A stretch of 64,000 bases of DNA from Parasegetibacter sp. NRK P23 (lineage in GTDB: Bacteria; Bacteroidota; Bacteroidia; Chitinophagales; Chitinophagaceae), in NCBI RefSeq assembly GCF_023721715.1, contig NZ_JAMDLG010000001.1, positions 1,119,889-1,183,888 of the forward strand. Direction: 5' to 3'. The number at the start of each line of letters is the position of its first letter. Position 1 is the stretch's first letter. This document shows positions 26,712 to 36,202 of the stretch, piece after piece. The translations under genes and the position numbers were made by a program. Below the pieces are notes generated by a model. The model worked only from the letters and a program-made list of their open reading frames with translations, searched no databases and had not been told where the DNA came from.

Positions 26712-28133
26712 TTAGTAGGCGAAAGCTAAGGCGGGGGCGGTTTTGCCCACCAGCGCTTTAGGAATGGTGACTACAACATTATCTCCCACTATCTTCCACT
26801 TAACGGGTTTGCCGGTTTGCAGGAATTTTAACGGCGCTCCTTTTGCCGGGAGATTGCCTTTCCATTGAAGGGTTGACGGGATTGTTTCTCCTTCTTTAAT
26901 GCACACGATGGCGAACAGTTTATTATCCTTTTTTCCGCGGGTGAACCAGGTATTTCCATCCTGGTAGATCCCGGTGGTGCGGGTATTGTAGATGGCCTCG
27001 CCGTTGCGTTTCATCCAGTCGCCGATGGCTTCCAGGCGATGAATGGCTTCGGGCGGGAACTCACCTTCGGGAGTAGGACCAACGCCCAGCAATAAGCTGC
27101 CTCCTTTGGCCACCACTTCCACGAGGGAATGGATCACCTTTGTGGCGGATTTGAATTGGTCGTTGGGCACGAAGCCCCAGTTGTTGGCGAGCGTGAGACA
27201 ACTTTCCCAGGGATGGTCCAGTTTTGTATCGGGGATGCGCTGTTCCGGAGTCTGGTAGTTTTCGTATGGGCCGTGTACGGTGCGGTCCACGATCAACAGG
27301 CCGGGTTGCGCGTTGCGGGCCATCTTCGCGATAGCGGGGATGTCCACTTCCTGGCTGAAGGGCGGGATGGGTGCTCCCCACGACAATACTTCGGCATTTA
27401 CGGTTTCTTTGGGGCGAACCCAACCGCCATCAAGCCAGAGAATGTCCATTTTGCCATAACCGTGCATCAGTTCACTGATCTGGTTGTAGGTGAATTGTTT
27501 GAATTTTTCCCAGCGCCAGGGGTATTTGGTGATATCATAGTTCACGTTACGGTCGGGCGTGGCGTATTTCTTCCACCAGAAATATTCGGAGTGCCAGTCG
27601 GGCTTGGAGAAGTAGGCGCCGATCATAAAATCCTTCTGCCTGTAGGCATCAAAAACATATTTCGCCACATCGGCCTTCGGGTTGCCCGCGAATGGACCGT
27701 TCGATATTTTATAATCCGATTGTTTGGTATCGAACATATTAAAACCATCGTGGTGCTTGGTGGTGAACACGAGGTATTTCATGCCGGCTTTCTCTGAAAC
27801 GGCGGCCCATTTTTCCGGATCGAATTTTACGGGATTGAACTTTTCCGACTGCCCCCAATACCATTTTTTATAATCATCGTACGCGATGGTACTGTCGCGG
27901 TCTATCCAGGATTCATTGCAGATGGACCAGGATTCAATGATACCCGGTACCGCGTAAATGCCCCAATGGATGATAATGCCGAATTTCTTATCGCGCCATG
28001 CTTCGAGTTTTTCTTTTACCAACGGGTCTTCCGGCCATTCATAAACCGAAGACTGGTGGTGCAGGTTGTTCTGCGCCATGCCTGCGGAAAGAAACAGACT
28101 CAGTAACAAGGCAAAGATTTTTCCTTTTCTCAT
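26712..28133 (-). CDS. Alpha-L-fucosidase, GH29
   Basis: A 473-residue secreted enzyme with signal peptide ending GMAQ. GH29 motifs are FGIIIHWGIYAVPG near residue 51, FTTKHHDGFNMFD near 123 and the nucleophile Asp 235 in ILWLDGGW. A short C-terminal beta domain with a KDNKLFAIV strand follows the barrel, as in the classical subfamily A proteins, which have relaxed linkage preference. It is clearly different from the GH29 at 20.3 kb, so the locus carries two fucosidases of likely different specificity. It starts nine bases after the SUMF1/BNR gene and is followed by the repeat block. Confidence 0.88.
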   Translation of the reverse strand: MRKGKIFALLLSLFLSAGMAQNNLHHQSSVYEWPEDPLVKEKLEAWRDKKFGIIIHWGIYAVPGIIESWSICNESWIDRDSTIAYDDYKKWYWGQSEKFNPVKFDPEKWAAVSEKAGMKYLVFTTKHHDGFNMFDTKQSDYKISNGPFAGNPKADVAKYVFDAYRQKDFMIGAYFSKPDWHSEYFWWKKYATPDRNVNYDITKYPWRWEKFKQFTYNQISELMHGYGKMDILWLDGGWVRPKETVNAEVLSWGAPIPPFSQEVDIPAIAKMARNAQPGLLIVDRTVHGPYENYQTPEQRIPDTKLDHPWESCLTLANNWGFVPNDQFKSATKVIHSLVEVVAKGGSLLLGVGPTPEGEFPPEAIHRLEAIGDWMKRNGEAIYNTRTTGIYQDGNTWFTRGKKDNKLFAIVCIKEGETIPSTLQWKGNLPAKGAPLKFLQTGKPVKWKIVGDNVVVTIPKALVGKTAPALAFAY

Positions 28134-28142
28134 ATTTAAAAA

Positions 28143-30080
28143 TTATTGTACCTGTGTATGCTGCATCAGCCATTGCAGGTTGAAGCGATAGTACAGGTTG
28201 CTGCTTAACAAATGAATCGTATTGTCTGGTGTTTGCGTTGCCGCAAGGTATCCTTTTGGTTCGGCGGTATTTTCATCCATGGTGAATGTTTTGGTCCAGG
28301 CACCGCCTTCCAGTAGACGGGTGTTCCCATCGGAAAGTAATTTCACCACTGGCCATGTTGCCCCATCGTCAAAAGACAACGCCGCGTACATGCCTTTTTT
28401 CCCTGGAAGAAGTCCGTCGTTTTCACTGAACGATAAGAGAAGAATGGGCCCTTCGTTCAGTCTTTTTAACACCAGTCTTTGCCCGCTGCCCACCGGGGGA
28501 AACGGAGACGGCGCATAACGCCAGGTTCTTCCGCCATCAGAAGAAATACTGAGTGGCATCCGGAGTAAGCCATTTTCATTCACGATATCGTCATTCCTGC
28601 CGAGCGCCAGCAACCGGCCATCCTTTAGTTCCACCACACCCGCATGTATGCCTGCTATTCTTTTACCCGTGCCTCCGTTAATGAACGGAGGGACTTCGTT
28701 CATATCACTGAGCAGGGTCCAGCTTTTTCCTCCATCCATACTCTCGTGCAGCACCGAACCTCCTTTCGGACCAGGCACCGCATCGCATACCTGGATCAGT
28801 TTTCCGGAAGAAGTCGCAAACATCCCCGCGATCACCTGGTGACCGGGTTCGTGTTCCGGCTGCACCAGTCTTGGCGCGCTCCAGGTTTCCCCGTTGTTGT
28901 TGCTGGTGCGGAACATCATAGCGAGGTTCTGCCAGTCGCCTGCGGCTTCCACGCCGTTCATATGGTATAAAGTGCCTTGTTGATCTGTAAACAATGAAGA
29001 GCCGGTCATGTTTCTATCGGGCACTTTACAGAACAAGGTGGCGGGTTCCCAATCTTCTTTTCCCGGCTTCAGTCTCGACTGAAGGATCACCATCTCCCGA
29101 CCATGTTCCTCATTCGTGGAGAACCAGATGGCCAGCAGGTCGCCGTTTTCGCACCAGGTGATGGCCGGACAATGGTTATGGGCGTAGAACGGAACATTTT
29201 CAGCGGGGTTTTTCACGTAGGGCACCGGTGTTTTAAAAACGGGATTGGCGGTTGGTTTCCAAGCGAATTTTTGCTGGTTAACTTCATTCCCGGTTGCTTC
29301 TGGCGTAGTAAAACTCTGTTTTCCCGAAACACCCATTACCACACGAAATCCGGTGAGCCAGTGTTTATCCTCCGGCAACATCCCCATCCTGTTGGCGCTC
29401 CGTAAATAGTTGAGTCGGGTATTGTGACTACCGCCACGCGTCACCCGGTACAAGCCTGTTCTTCCCCCAGCCGGGTTGGTTTGGGGAGATGACGGGTAAG
29501 GCGCATACCAGGAACTACACCATTCTTCGACGTTACCGTGCATATCGTGTAAGCCCCAGGCATTGGCAGGAAACATGGCCACCTGGAGGGAAACAGGTAC
29601 CGGTGTACGGTTGGTTTGCTGCTGTTTTAAAAAAGCTTTCGGGAAACTATCGCCGGTATTAAAACTGGTTGTGGTTCCTGCACGACAGGCATATTCCCAT
29701 TCGGCTTCGGTAGGTAAACGATAAGGCTTGCCTTCATTTTTGGAGAGCCATGCACAGAATTGCTGCGCTTCCTGGTAACTCACAAATACGACCGCATCCT
29801 GATCGCCGGAAGAAAAGCCGTTTTTACCCCGCAATTGTTTGTGTGAAGGATCAAACATTTCGTACTGCGCATTCGTCACTTCCGTTGCGCCCATGTGAAA
29901 CGGCCGGGTAAGCGTTACACGATGGGCTTGGCTTTCATCATAGTTCTCCCCTGTTCCTTCACTGCCCATCAGGAAACTTCCTGCCTTAACGGGTACCATC
30001 TTCATCCCGATACTGTTCACGAACTGCGCCCGTGCCGGGAACATGAACACTACTGCGGCTATGAGATACAAATACTTCAC
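28143..30080 (-). CDS. SUMF1-like domain fused to BNR/sialidase-fold domain
   Basis: A 645-residue secreted protein (signal peptide MKYLYLIAAVVFMFPARAQ). Residues about 20-250 are a formylglycine-generating-enzyme-like fold: VKAGSFLMGSE, YRLPTEAEWEYACRAGTT, DMHGNVEEWCSSWY and VTRGGSHNTRLNY. The catalytic cysteines of true FGE after RGGS are missing. From about residue 285 a six-bladed propeller is indicated by Asp-box-like repeats NNNGETW, SMDGGKSW, SSDGGRTW and SFDDGATW and by HAGVVELKDGRLLALGRND. The second half resembles sialidase/BNR proteins; true sialidase activity is not established. The joining of the two folds in a glycan locus is unusual. Confidence 0.8.
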   Translation of the reverse strand: MKYLYLIAAVVFMFPARAQFVNSIGMKMVPVKAGSFLMGSEGTGENYDESQAHRVTLTRPFHMGATEVTNAQYEMFDPSHKQLRGKNGFSSGDQDAVVFVSYQEAQQFCAWLSKNEGKPYRLPTEAEWEYACRAGTTTSFNTGDSFPKAFLKQQQTNRTPVPVSLQVAMFPANAWGLHDMHGNVEEWCSSWYAPYPSSPQTNPAGGRTGLYRVTRGGSHNTRLNYLRSANRMGMLPEDKHWLTGFRVVMGVSGKQSFTTPEATGNEVNQQKFAWKPTANPVFKTPVPYVKNPAENVPFYAHNHCPAITWCENGDLLAIWFSTNEEHGREMVILQSRLKPGKEDWEPATLFCKVPDRNMTGSSLFTDQQGTLYHMNGVEAAGDWQNLAMMFRTSNNNGETWSAPRLVQPEHEPGHQVIAGMFATSSGKLIQVCDAVPGPKGGSVLHESMDGGKSWTLLSDMNEVPPFINGGTGKRIAGIHAGVVELKDGRLLALGRNDDIVNENGLLRMPLSISSDGGRTWRYAPSPFPPVGSGQRLVLKRLNEGPILLLSFSENDGLLPGKKGMYAALSFDDGATWPVVKLLSDGNTRLLEGGAWTKTFTMDENTAEPKGYLAATQTPDNTIHLLSSNLYYRFNLQWLMQHTQVQ

Positions 30081-30101
30081 CCCAACAATTTACAAGTGTT
30101 T

Positions 30102-32615
30102 TTAGTTTCTGTCAACGGCATCGGTTTCCGACAACTTCCATTCGTTGCTGAAGAAGCCCGCTGATTTTATAGCGGAAGCCCCTTGTTTCAGCATCTCCAG
30201 CGAAAAGATCATGTAATCGGGGAATCCGCTGGCACCTGCGAAATACTGGTTACCATCCGCCGCCTTCATTCCTTTCAATCCTGTTCCGGTTATCGCGGCC
30301 ACGGAAGCCGTGTTGGAATGCGCGAGCGGCCATACCAGGTAAGCCGCCAGATCGTCTCCGGTAAAGGTCTTGTTACCGTTCGTGATTTTGTTACGGTCAA
30401 CCTGGATGGGACAATCTTTCAGCAGCAGGTCCCATGCGCTATTGGTGGAACGGTTACCGACAAGGATCACGCCGCGGTCCCTGTATTTTTCGATGGAATA
30501 TGCTTTATCGGGAATAATATCCACGGCGCCGTTGCCACGGTAGTACCAGGTTTCGGCATCATAACGCGCTTTGTTGTAGCTCCAGTCGTTCTCTTCCTTC
30601 GTTCCGGAAGTTCCGTATACGAACACCATATGGTGTTGGAACGCGTCTTTCAATGTACCATAACGATGTGGTCCTTTCTGCGTGGCGGATGGCCGCGAAA
30701 CGAGTTGCCATTCACCGGTTTTGTTTGCGAGGAATACACTGTCGGTTGTGGATTTAACGACGTATTTCAGCGTGTTTTTTCCATCGAGTGTGATGTTCAG
30801 TTCTTTTCCTGCCATAAAATCTTTCAGTGCGAAAGCCAGCATCGCCACATTTTGTGTTGTACCGGAGATGGTTCCGGCGTTGAGGTCCCTGTTGAGCTGT
30901 ATACGGCTGTACATCAGCGGATGTTGTTGCTGGTATATACCGGCCCAGTAATAAGCAGCGGATATACCAGGACTGGCGGCGCTGAAATCAATTGTATTCA
31001 CGGTGGAATCGATGGGGCGTTTGTGCCACTGGAAGAAATCGAACATCGGTTTCCAATCCACGCTGTGGTCGCCGAACCAATGGCTGCCGCCGGGATATTC
31101 ATAATAACTCATATCGGGATGGAAAGTACCCAGCAACTGCCGCATCTGGCGGGCATAAGTGACGGGCACCGTTCTATCGGCATCGCCGTGAAAAACATAT
31201 ACGCCAAGTGGCTTGTAGTTGAACGCAAGTTTGGGTACATCGCTCTGGTTGCTGGAGCGGAGCAATAGTTGTTCGAGCGGATCGGCGCTGGAATCGGGGA
31301 TGAGTCCATCTGCGGAGCCGTATCCTTTCATGGTAGGGTATCCCGCGCAGGGCGCGATGGCGGCCCATTTATCGGGATAGGTGGCGCCGAGGAACCAGGT
31401 ACCGTGCCCACCCATGGAGTGACCCGTAAGGTAGATCGATTGGGGATCGGGGTTAAATTTATTTTTTGCGATATTCAGTACTTCGAGGGCATCGAGCCTG
31501 CCCCAGTCTTCCCAGTTGAAACCGCGCGGCCTTCTGTTGGTGGCGGCCACGAGTGTACCCCAGTCTTTGGAGCGGTACGCCCTTGCCTGCCCCAGCGCTT
31601 CTACACCGGCACCATGTACGGAGAGGAAAAGCGCGTTGCCTTTGTCGCCGTTCCTGGGTGTAACGGCGTAATACTGCAGACTTCCATCCATATCGCTCAC
31701 AAAAGTATTGCTGTAAGATTCGGTTGGCAGCACGGCTTCCACTTCAAAACTTTTGGTATCCTGTACTTTTCCCTCTTTCAGCAACACCGCTTCACAACTG
31801 AACTTCCCCTTTTCATGAACGCCTGTACCATCAAAACCCACCGCTACTTTCCTGGAAGACATCGCCGGGATAGCTGGAATGGCCGTTACCTTTTCTTTGC
31901 CATCCAACCTGGTTCGGATCTGCAACCCGTTCATGGGCGCATTGGTTGTATTCAGCACCACTAAACCAGCCATCGCATTCGCTTCCTGCTTACCGATCAC
32001 AATGCTGGGCAATGTAAGATCTTCCGTATTCAGTTGTAAAGCTTTCGGCGACAATTGCAAAGCTGCTTCAATAAATGCACCGCGTACATAAAATTCGTTC
32101 AGCCCCTTCTTCAGGGCAACGGGAATGTACATGTAACCGAGGTTGTACACGTCTCCGGTATGAATGGCGCCATTCACATACACAGCACTGTTTCCTTTTA
32201 CATTCAATACAGCGGTTTGTGCCTTCGGGGCAGTATAGGTGAGGTAAACATAAGCGCCTCCTCTGCCGATAGCGCCGCGCTGCGACTGCATATTCACACC
32301 AGGACCCGCGGGCACACCGGGATTCCGTTGCTCTGTATTAATGGTCCTTAACCTGTTGGCGCTGTCGGCTTCTATTTTGATCCAGGTGATTTTCTCCCCT
32401 TTTTCGTTGGTGGAAAAAACGGCACCAGCGGTGGGTGTTTTCAACGAACCGTTGTACAGGTGATATGCCAGGGGATCGGTGAATACAGCTTCACGTCCGT
32501 AACGGGTGCCGGTTGGGGCGATGAGGCCGGAGCGGAACTGGTGGATGTGCTGGGCGGAGGTGGATGTAAAGAAGATGAGTTGTTCTAAGACTATTAAAAT
32601 AGTTAAATGTTTCAT
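30102..32615 (-). CDS. Secreted alpha/beta-hydrolase (prolyl-oligopeptidase / esterase family)
   Basis: An 837-residue secreted protein (signal peptide ending TSAQ). Residues 1-300 are beta-rich accessory domains of unknown role. The hydrolase core begins near 300. The nucleophile is Ser 400 in YLTGHSMGGHGTW, with a probable Asp in FHGDADRTVP (about 478-480) and His 512 in YPGGSHWFGDH, a complete triad. The order and the GHSMGGxGTW signature resemble PHB-depolymerase/peptidase S9-like esterases. In a glycan locus a deacetylase or glycopeptide-cleaving role is plausible but inferred. It is separated from the SUMF1/BNR gene by 21 bases. Confidence 0.78.
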   Translation of the reverse strand: MKHLTILIVLEQLIFFTSTSAQHIHQFRSGLIAPTGTRYGREAVFTDPLAYHLYNGSLKTPTAGAVFSTNEKGEKITWIKIEADSANRLRTINTEQRNPGVPAGPGVNMQSQRGAIGRGGAYVYLTYTAPKAQTAVLNVKGNSAVYVNGAIHTGDVYNLGYMYIPVALKKGLNEFYVRGAFIEAALQLSPKALQLNTEDLTLPSIVIGKQEANAMAGLVVLNTTNAPMNGLQIRTRLDGKEKVTAIPAIPAMSSRKVAVGFDGTGVHEKGKFSCEAVLLKEGKVQDTKSFEVEAVLPTESYSNTFVSDMDGSLQYYAVTPRNGDKGNALFLSVHGAGVEALGQARAYRSKDWGTLVAATNRRPRGFNWEDWGRLDALEVLNIAKNKFNPDPQSIYLTGHSMGGHGTWFLGATYPDKWAAIAPCAGYPTMKGYGSADGLIPDSSADPLEQLLLRSSNQSDVPKLAFNYKPLGVYVFHGDADRTVPVTYARQMRQLLGTFHPDMSYYEYPGGSHWFGDHSVDWKPMFDFFQWHKRPIDSTVNTIDFSAASPGISAAYYWAGIYQQQHPLMYSRIQLNRDLNAGTISGTTQNVAMLAFALKDFMAGKELNITLDGKNTLKYVVKSTTDSVFLANKTGEWQLVSRPSATQKGPHRYGTLKDAFQHHMVFVYGTSGTKEENDWSYNKARYDAETWYYRGNGAVDIIPDKAYSIEKYRDRGVILVGNRSTNSAWDLLLKDCPIQVDRNKITNGNKTFTGDDLAAYLVWPLAHSNTASVAAITGTGLKGMKAADGNQYFAGASGFPDYMIFSLEMLKQGASAIKSAGFFSNEWKLSETDAVDRN

Positions 32616-32631
32616 TATATTTTAAATATAA

Positions 32632-32654
32632 AGGGGAGGTATATTTCCTCCCCT
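32632..32654 (-). terminator. Hairpin between T9SS cargo and esterase genes
   Basis: AGGGGAGG (32632-32639) pairs with CCTCCCCT (32647-32654) around TATATTT. On the minus strand TTTATATTTAAAAT follows, so it can act as a terminator or attenuator after the T9SS cargo gene. Confidence 0.65.
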
Positions 32655-32677
32655 AGATTAAAAAATCAAAAACTAAA

Positions 32678-34273
32678 TTATTGCTTTATCAACTTCTCAT
32701 ATGTCCACCCTTTACCATAAAAAATCTTCATAAAATAAATGTCAGACTTAAGGTCAGATATGTTAATATCTGTTCTTGACACCCCTTTGGCAAACCGAAT
32801 CTTTCTAACCAAATTTCCTATTCTGTCAAAAATTAACACCTGATATATCGCTCCCTCCTGACCATTTACCTGATCTTTCTTAGAAATTGTAATCCGCCCT
32901 AACGATGGATTAGGAGAAACACTAAAACTACTAAATCCGCCACCACAATTAGTCCCACTTTGAATTGAAACTGGGAGCCATGCAGTCCAATTTCCATATC
33001 CGCAATTATTCTGACCACGAGCCCTTACCTGTGCAGTATAAGGGTAATATTGATTTTGAAAAATTACTGATATCCCTGCATTATTATCCGATGGGCAAAT
33101 AGCCATTCCGGTGTTTTCCATTACAGTTGCGGAAAAAGGAGTAACCTCCCATTCTACATTTGTTAGACCTCCAGGTACAGATCCGCACCTATATTGAGTA
33201 TTTATAAAATTAGCACCAAACATAATAGGCACATTTGGGCAATAAGGGGATTGAGAGCTGTTAGTAAAAATTGAAAACTGTCCTTCTCCAGGTCCTCCAA
33301 CCTGAACCTGTCTTGAAACAGTATAACTAAAAGCACAATGTGTAATCAACGCAGTAAGGTCTATCAAACCACTCTGGCCCCCTGGGATGCGCGACAATAT
33401 TACTTGAGGTTGATTACTATTGGCAGGAACTGATGCTATAGACGAGTTTGAGGATGACCAGCTGATTGATGCTCCTGACGGCAACCCGTTTAGAGAAAAA
33501 CTTATTGAGCCATTACATAAGTTATTGGAACTGCCTGTAATTGAAAATGTTGGCGCTGGTCGTGCTATTGAAATAACAGCCTCTGTTCCTGGCTTTAAAA
33601 AACCATTACATGGGTTGACCGCCCTTATTCGAATCACACCATTATCGCCGTTTGACAAGTCGGAGGTAATAGTAGCACTAGTATTTCCTGAAATCCATCC
33701 ACCTGTAGATGTTGTTCCGTTAATTTGCCAACCAGTTGGAAGAAGATACTCAAAGGACGACACTGAACCAAATTCAACATTGTCATCGTTGGGATTTAAA
33801 AATTTAACAGGCGCAAAAGAAATAGGGATTGATTGTATTTCGCATCTAGGCACTTGAATAGTGCTGAGAGAAAGTATAGGTTTCGACTTTACACCTGAAC
33901 TTCCGAAAGATTTAATCCTCTTAAATACAACATCCGATTCGGGGTATTGCGTTGTACCATTTGAAAAGTTGAACCTAAATGCCTGATTAAGCCCATCATC
34001 TGAAAACCGGCCTCTAAATCTAAAAACCTTATATTGCCCAGCATTTGAAATAAATCCATTATCAAGTATCATTGCATTTTGAGGTATACCATCATTACTT
34101 GAAATCCTCACGGGAGAAACACTTACAGAACTGATATTTGTCAATGTAGAACAAGTAAATTCATAATCTACATTCGGACAATACTCTGCGTCAGTTCCCT
34201 GAGCCACTATCACATTCTGGGCTTGAGAAATTTTAAAAGAACAAAGTAGAACAATCAGAATAATACGTTTCAT
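32678..34273 (-). CDS. Type IX-secreted surface protein with Ig-like repeats
   Basis: A 531-residue protein with signal peptide ending SQAQ. Cysteine-containing Ig/PKD-like beta domains follow, with a repeated YCPNV motif near residues 30 and 345. The C-terminal domain opens FSVSPNPSLGRITI and ends LKSDIYFMKIFYGKGWTYEKLIKQ, a type A T9SS sorting signal. It should be exported by T9SS and processed by PorU, whose gene is in this window. The ligand is unknown. The DNA is strikingly AT-rich compared with the glycosidase genes on both sides, and the gene is flanked by a hairpin on each side, which suggests recent insertion into the locus. Confidence 0.8.
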   Translation of the reverse strand: MKRIILIVLLCSFKISQAQNVIVAQGTDAEYCPNVDYEFTCSTLTNISSVSVSPVRISSNDGIPQNAMILDNGFISNAGQYKVFRFRGRFSDDGLNQAFRFNFSNGTTQYPESDVVFKRIKSFGSSGVKSKPILSLSTIQVPRCEIQSIPISFAPVKFLNPNDDNVEFGSVSSFEYLLPTGWQINGTTSTGGWISGNTSATITSDLSNGDNGVIRIRAVNPCNGFLKPGTEAVISIARPAPTFSITGSSNNLCNGSISFSLNGLPSGASISWSSSNSSIASVPANSNQPQVILSRIPGGQSGLIDLTALITHCAFSYTVSRQVQVGGPGEGQFSIFTNSSQSPYCPNVPIMFGANFINTQYRCGSVPGGLTNVEWEVTPFSATVMENTGMAICPSDNNAGISVIFQNQYYPYTAQVRARGQNNCGYGNWTAWLPVSIQSGTNCGGGFSSFSVSPNPSLGRITISKKDQVNGQEGAIYQVLIFDRIGNLVRKIRFAKGVSRTDINISDLKSDIYFMKIFYGKGWTYEKLIKQ

Positions 34274-34290
34274 AAAATAAGGTTTAAAGA

Positions 34291-34314
34291 GGAGTATAAC
34301 TTTCGTTATACTCC
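34291..34314 (-). terminator. Hairpin after SusD
   Basis: A perfect 10-base stem GGAGTATAAC/GTTATACTCC with a 4-base loop, between the SusD stop and the T9SS cargo start. Leftward RNA continues TCTTTAAACC. It probably limits readthrough from the highly expressed susC-susD pair. Confidence 0.65.
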
Positions 34315-34347
34315 TTAATCATAAGAATTTTTATTCAGAGAAATTCG

Positions 34348-36186
34348 TTATTCATAATTATAGTCGCTCCAGTAAGGATTAACTCCCCGCTTCGCGGCCG
34401 GCACCCAGAATATGGGTGTGGTGAAATTATCCTGGTCCTTCACCTTAAGGAATTCTTCCGGATTGGTGCCCAGCGTGATGGTGGGGTACCTCAATCTTTC
34501 CGGGAAGGGCTTCATCACTTTTCCGGTAAATGTCATGGGTTCCAGGTAAGGGTGGCGTGTTCTCCTGATCTCGGACCACAACTCAAACGGCGCCATAATG
34601 TTGAGGTGGATGTACTTCTGTTGCATCAGTATTTCCATTTTACCCTCCAGGTCTTTCGAGTTAAAGCGCGTGGCGATAGAGTCTGAGAATTTATTGATAT
34701 CAGCAGTGGAGGGCTTTGCCGGGTGCATGTACAGCGCTGAATCTTCCCCGAAACGGTTGGTAGCGAAAGTAGCCGGCCCAACAAAGTAGCCTCCGTTGAG
34801 TGCTTTGGTGCGGAACGAGTTAGCCATCCGGCTCTCCTCATTGCGTGCATACCAGAAATCGGTGGAATGTGAAATTGCATCCTTAATGTGCTGGCTTGCA
34901 GCTTTACCGGTGTTTCCCAGGTTCTTTGCCGCCACTTCAGCCAGCAACAGGTCCACTTCCGCCATTGACATCATATATGCAGGGAAATTGGAATTGTGTG
35001 TAAACGTGGTGAGGTGGTACTGAGATTTGGCATTCTGTTGCAGGGAAAGGATAAAGCTGTTCGGTGTAGTGGTATAACGCTCCCCGGCAACGTAAGCAGG
35101 CTTTTGTGCATCGGTATTGTAGCTTACCCCGATGTATTTCCGTTTGTTCACGGTAGAACTGTACGCCCCATCAAAATATTTGGTGGGCATGGCCAGCACC
35201 TGTAGGCGGGGATCATCCGTTCCGGGCGTGTACGCTTTGGATGAATCGCGGTGCATCCTGCGCATAATGATATCAGGTATAAAGCTGGCGAAAGAGTTCT
35301 CTCCCAGTCCGCGGAGCCAGAAGCCATTGCTTTCCGGCGCCACATCGGTAGTGAGGTCCCAAACATAATCCGCGGCAGGAAGTGGTTTTGTAAGCACATC
35401 CTGGAGGTGTACTTTGGCCACATCTTCGGCCACCCCGGAAATACGAACGGCGTACTTCAGACGGAGCGCATTGATATACCGCACCCATTTGTCTACATCG
35501 CCTTTCATAGCCAGGTCGTTGGTTGCGAAAAGGTTTTTAGACAACGCCGACATTTCGTCGTAGATGCCGGGAAGATCTGTACTGATCTGCTTCAGTTCAT
35601 CCAGCACTGATTTATAGATTTCCAGCGGGTCATCGAATTTAGGGTAAAACTCGCCCTCAGTTCCCTTAAATGCTTCCGAATAGGGAATGCTGTTGTAGAA
35701 GTCCACCGTCAGCAATGCTGAGTAATCTTTAATCACGGTTGATAAGGTATAATAAATCATATTATCCTTCAACGCCTGTCCGGAAATTTTACTCAATTCG
35801 TCTTTCAACACGGCCCAGGAACGCGCCCTTGTATAGAAATCATTGAACCTGTTGTTCCAGAGGTTATTGGTATTTCCACCAAAAGCGTTGGTGCCGCTCA
35901 GGTCGTCGAAATTCAGGAACCACGCGTAACGGTCGGTGATATGCCGTTGCGCAATCTGCGCATACCCTGGCACTTCGGTACCCGCGTTAAACTGCCAGTA
36001 GAATTCACCATAATCCTGCGAATAAACCTTATTCTCAGTGAGCATTTTCAGGAATATTCCGCCATAGAGGTTCTCTACTTTGGCATAAACAGCCGGATTG
36101 TTGAATTGAGACTCAAGGTCCTTCTTGCAGGAAGTGAAAGATCCTACAGTGACCGCGGCCATGATATATGTGATGATCTTTTTCAT
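34348..36186 (-). CDS. SusD/RagB-family glycan-binding lipoprotein
   Basis: A 612-residue outer-surface lipoprotein with lipobox FTSC (Cys 20). The body is helix-rich with TPR-like segments: NNLWNNRFNDFYTRARSW, KDYSALLTVDFYNSIPYSEA, GDVDKWVRYINALRLKYAVR, and MSMAEVDLLLAEVAAKN near the C-terminal third. This pattern matches the SusD-like_2 branch (SusD/RagB nutrient-binding). It would form the lid over the SusC porin and capture oligosaccharide. Its start lies 16 bases after the SusC stop, so the two are cotranscribed. The 612-residue length is normal for the branch. Confidence 0.92.
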   Translation of the reverse strand: MKKIITYIMAAVTVGSFTSCKKDLESQFNNPAVYAKVENLYGGIFLKMLTENKVYSQDYGEFYWQFNAGTEVPGYAQIAQRHITDRYAWFLNFDDLSGTNAFGGNTNNLWNNRFNDFYTRARSWAVLKDELSKISGQALKDNMIYYTLSTVIKDYSALLTVDFYNSIPYSEAFKGTEGEFYPKFDDPLEIYKSVLDELKQISTDLPGIYDEMSALSKNLFATNDLAMKGDVDKWVRYINALRLKYAVRISGVAEDVAKVHLQDVLTKPLPAADYVWDLTTDVAPESNGFWLRGLGENSFASFIPDIIMRRMHRDSSKAYTPGTDDPRLQVLAMPTKYFDGAYSSTVNKRKYIGVSYNTDAQKPAYVAGERYTTTPNSFILSLQQNAKSQYHLTTFTHNSNFPAYMMSMAEVDLLLAEVAAKNLGNTGKAASQHIKDAISHSTDFWYARNEESRMANSFRTKALNGGYFVGPATFATNRFGEDSALYMHPAKPSTADINKFSDSIATRFNSKDLEGKMEILMQQKYIHLNIMAPFELWSEIRRTRHPYLEPMTFTGKVMKPFPERLRYPTITLGTNPEEFLKVKDQDNFTTPIFWVPAAKRGVNPYWSDYNYE

Positions 36187-36202
36187 TTTTTTTGTTTTTC
36201 AG

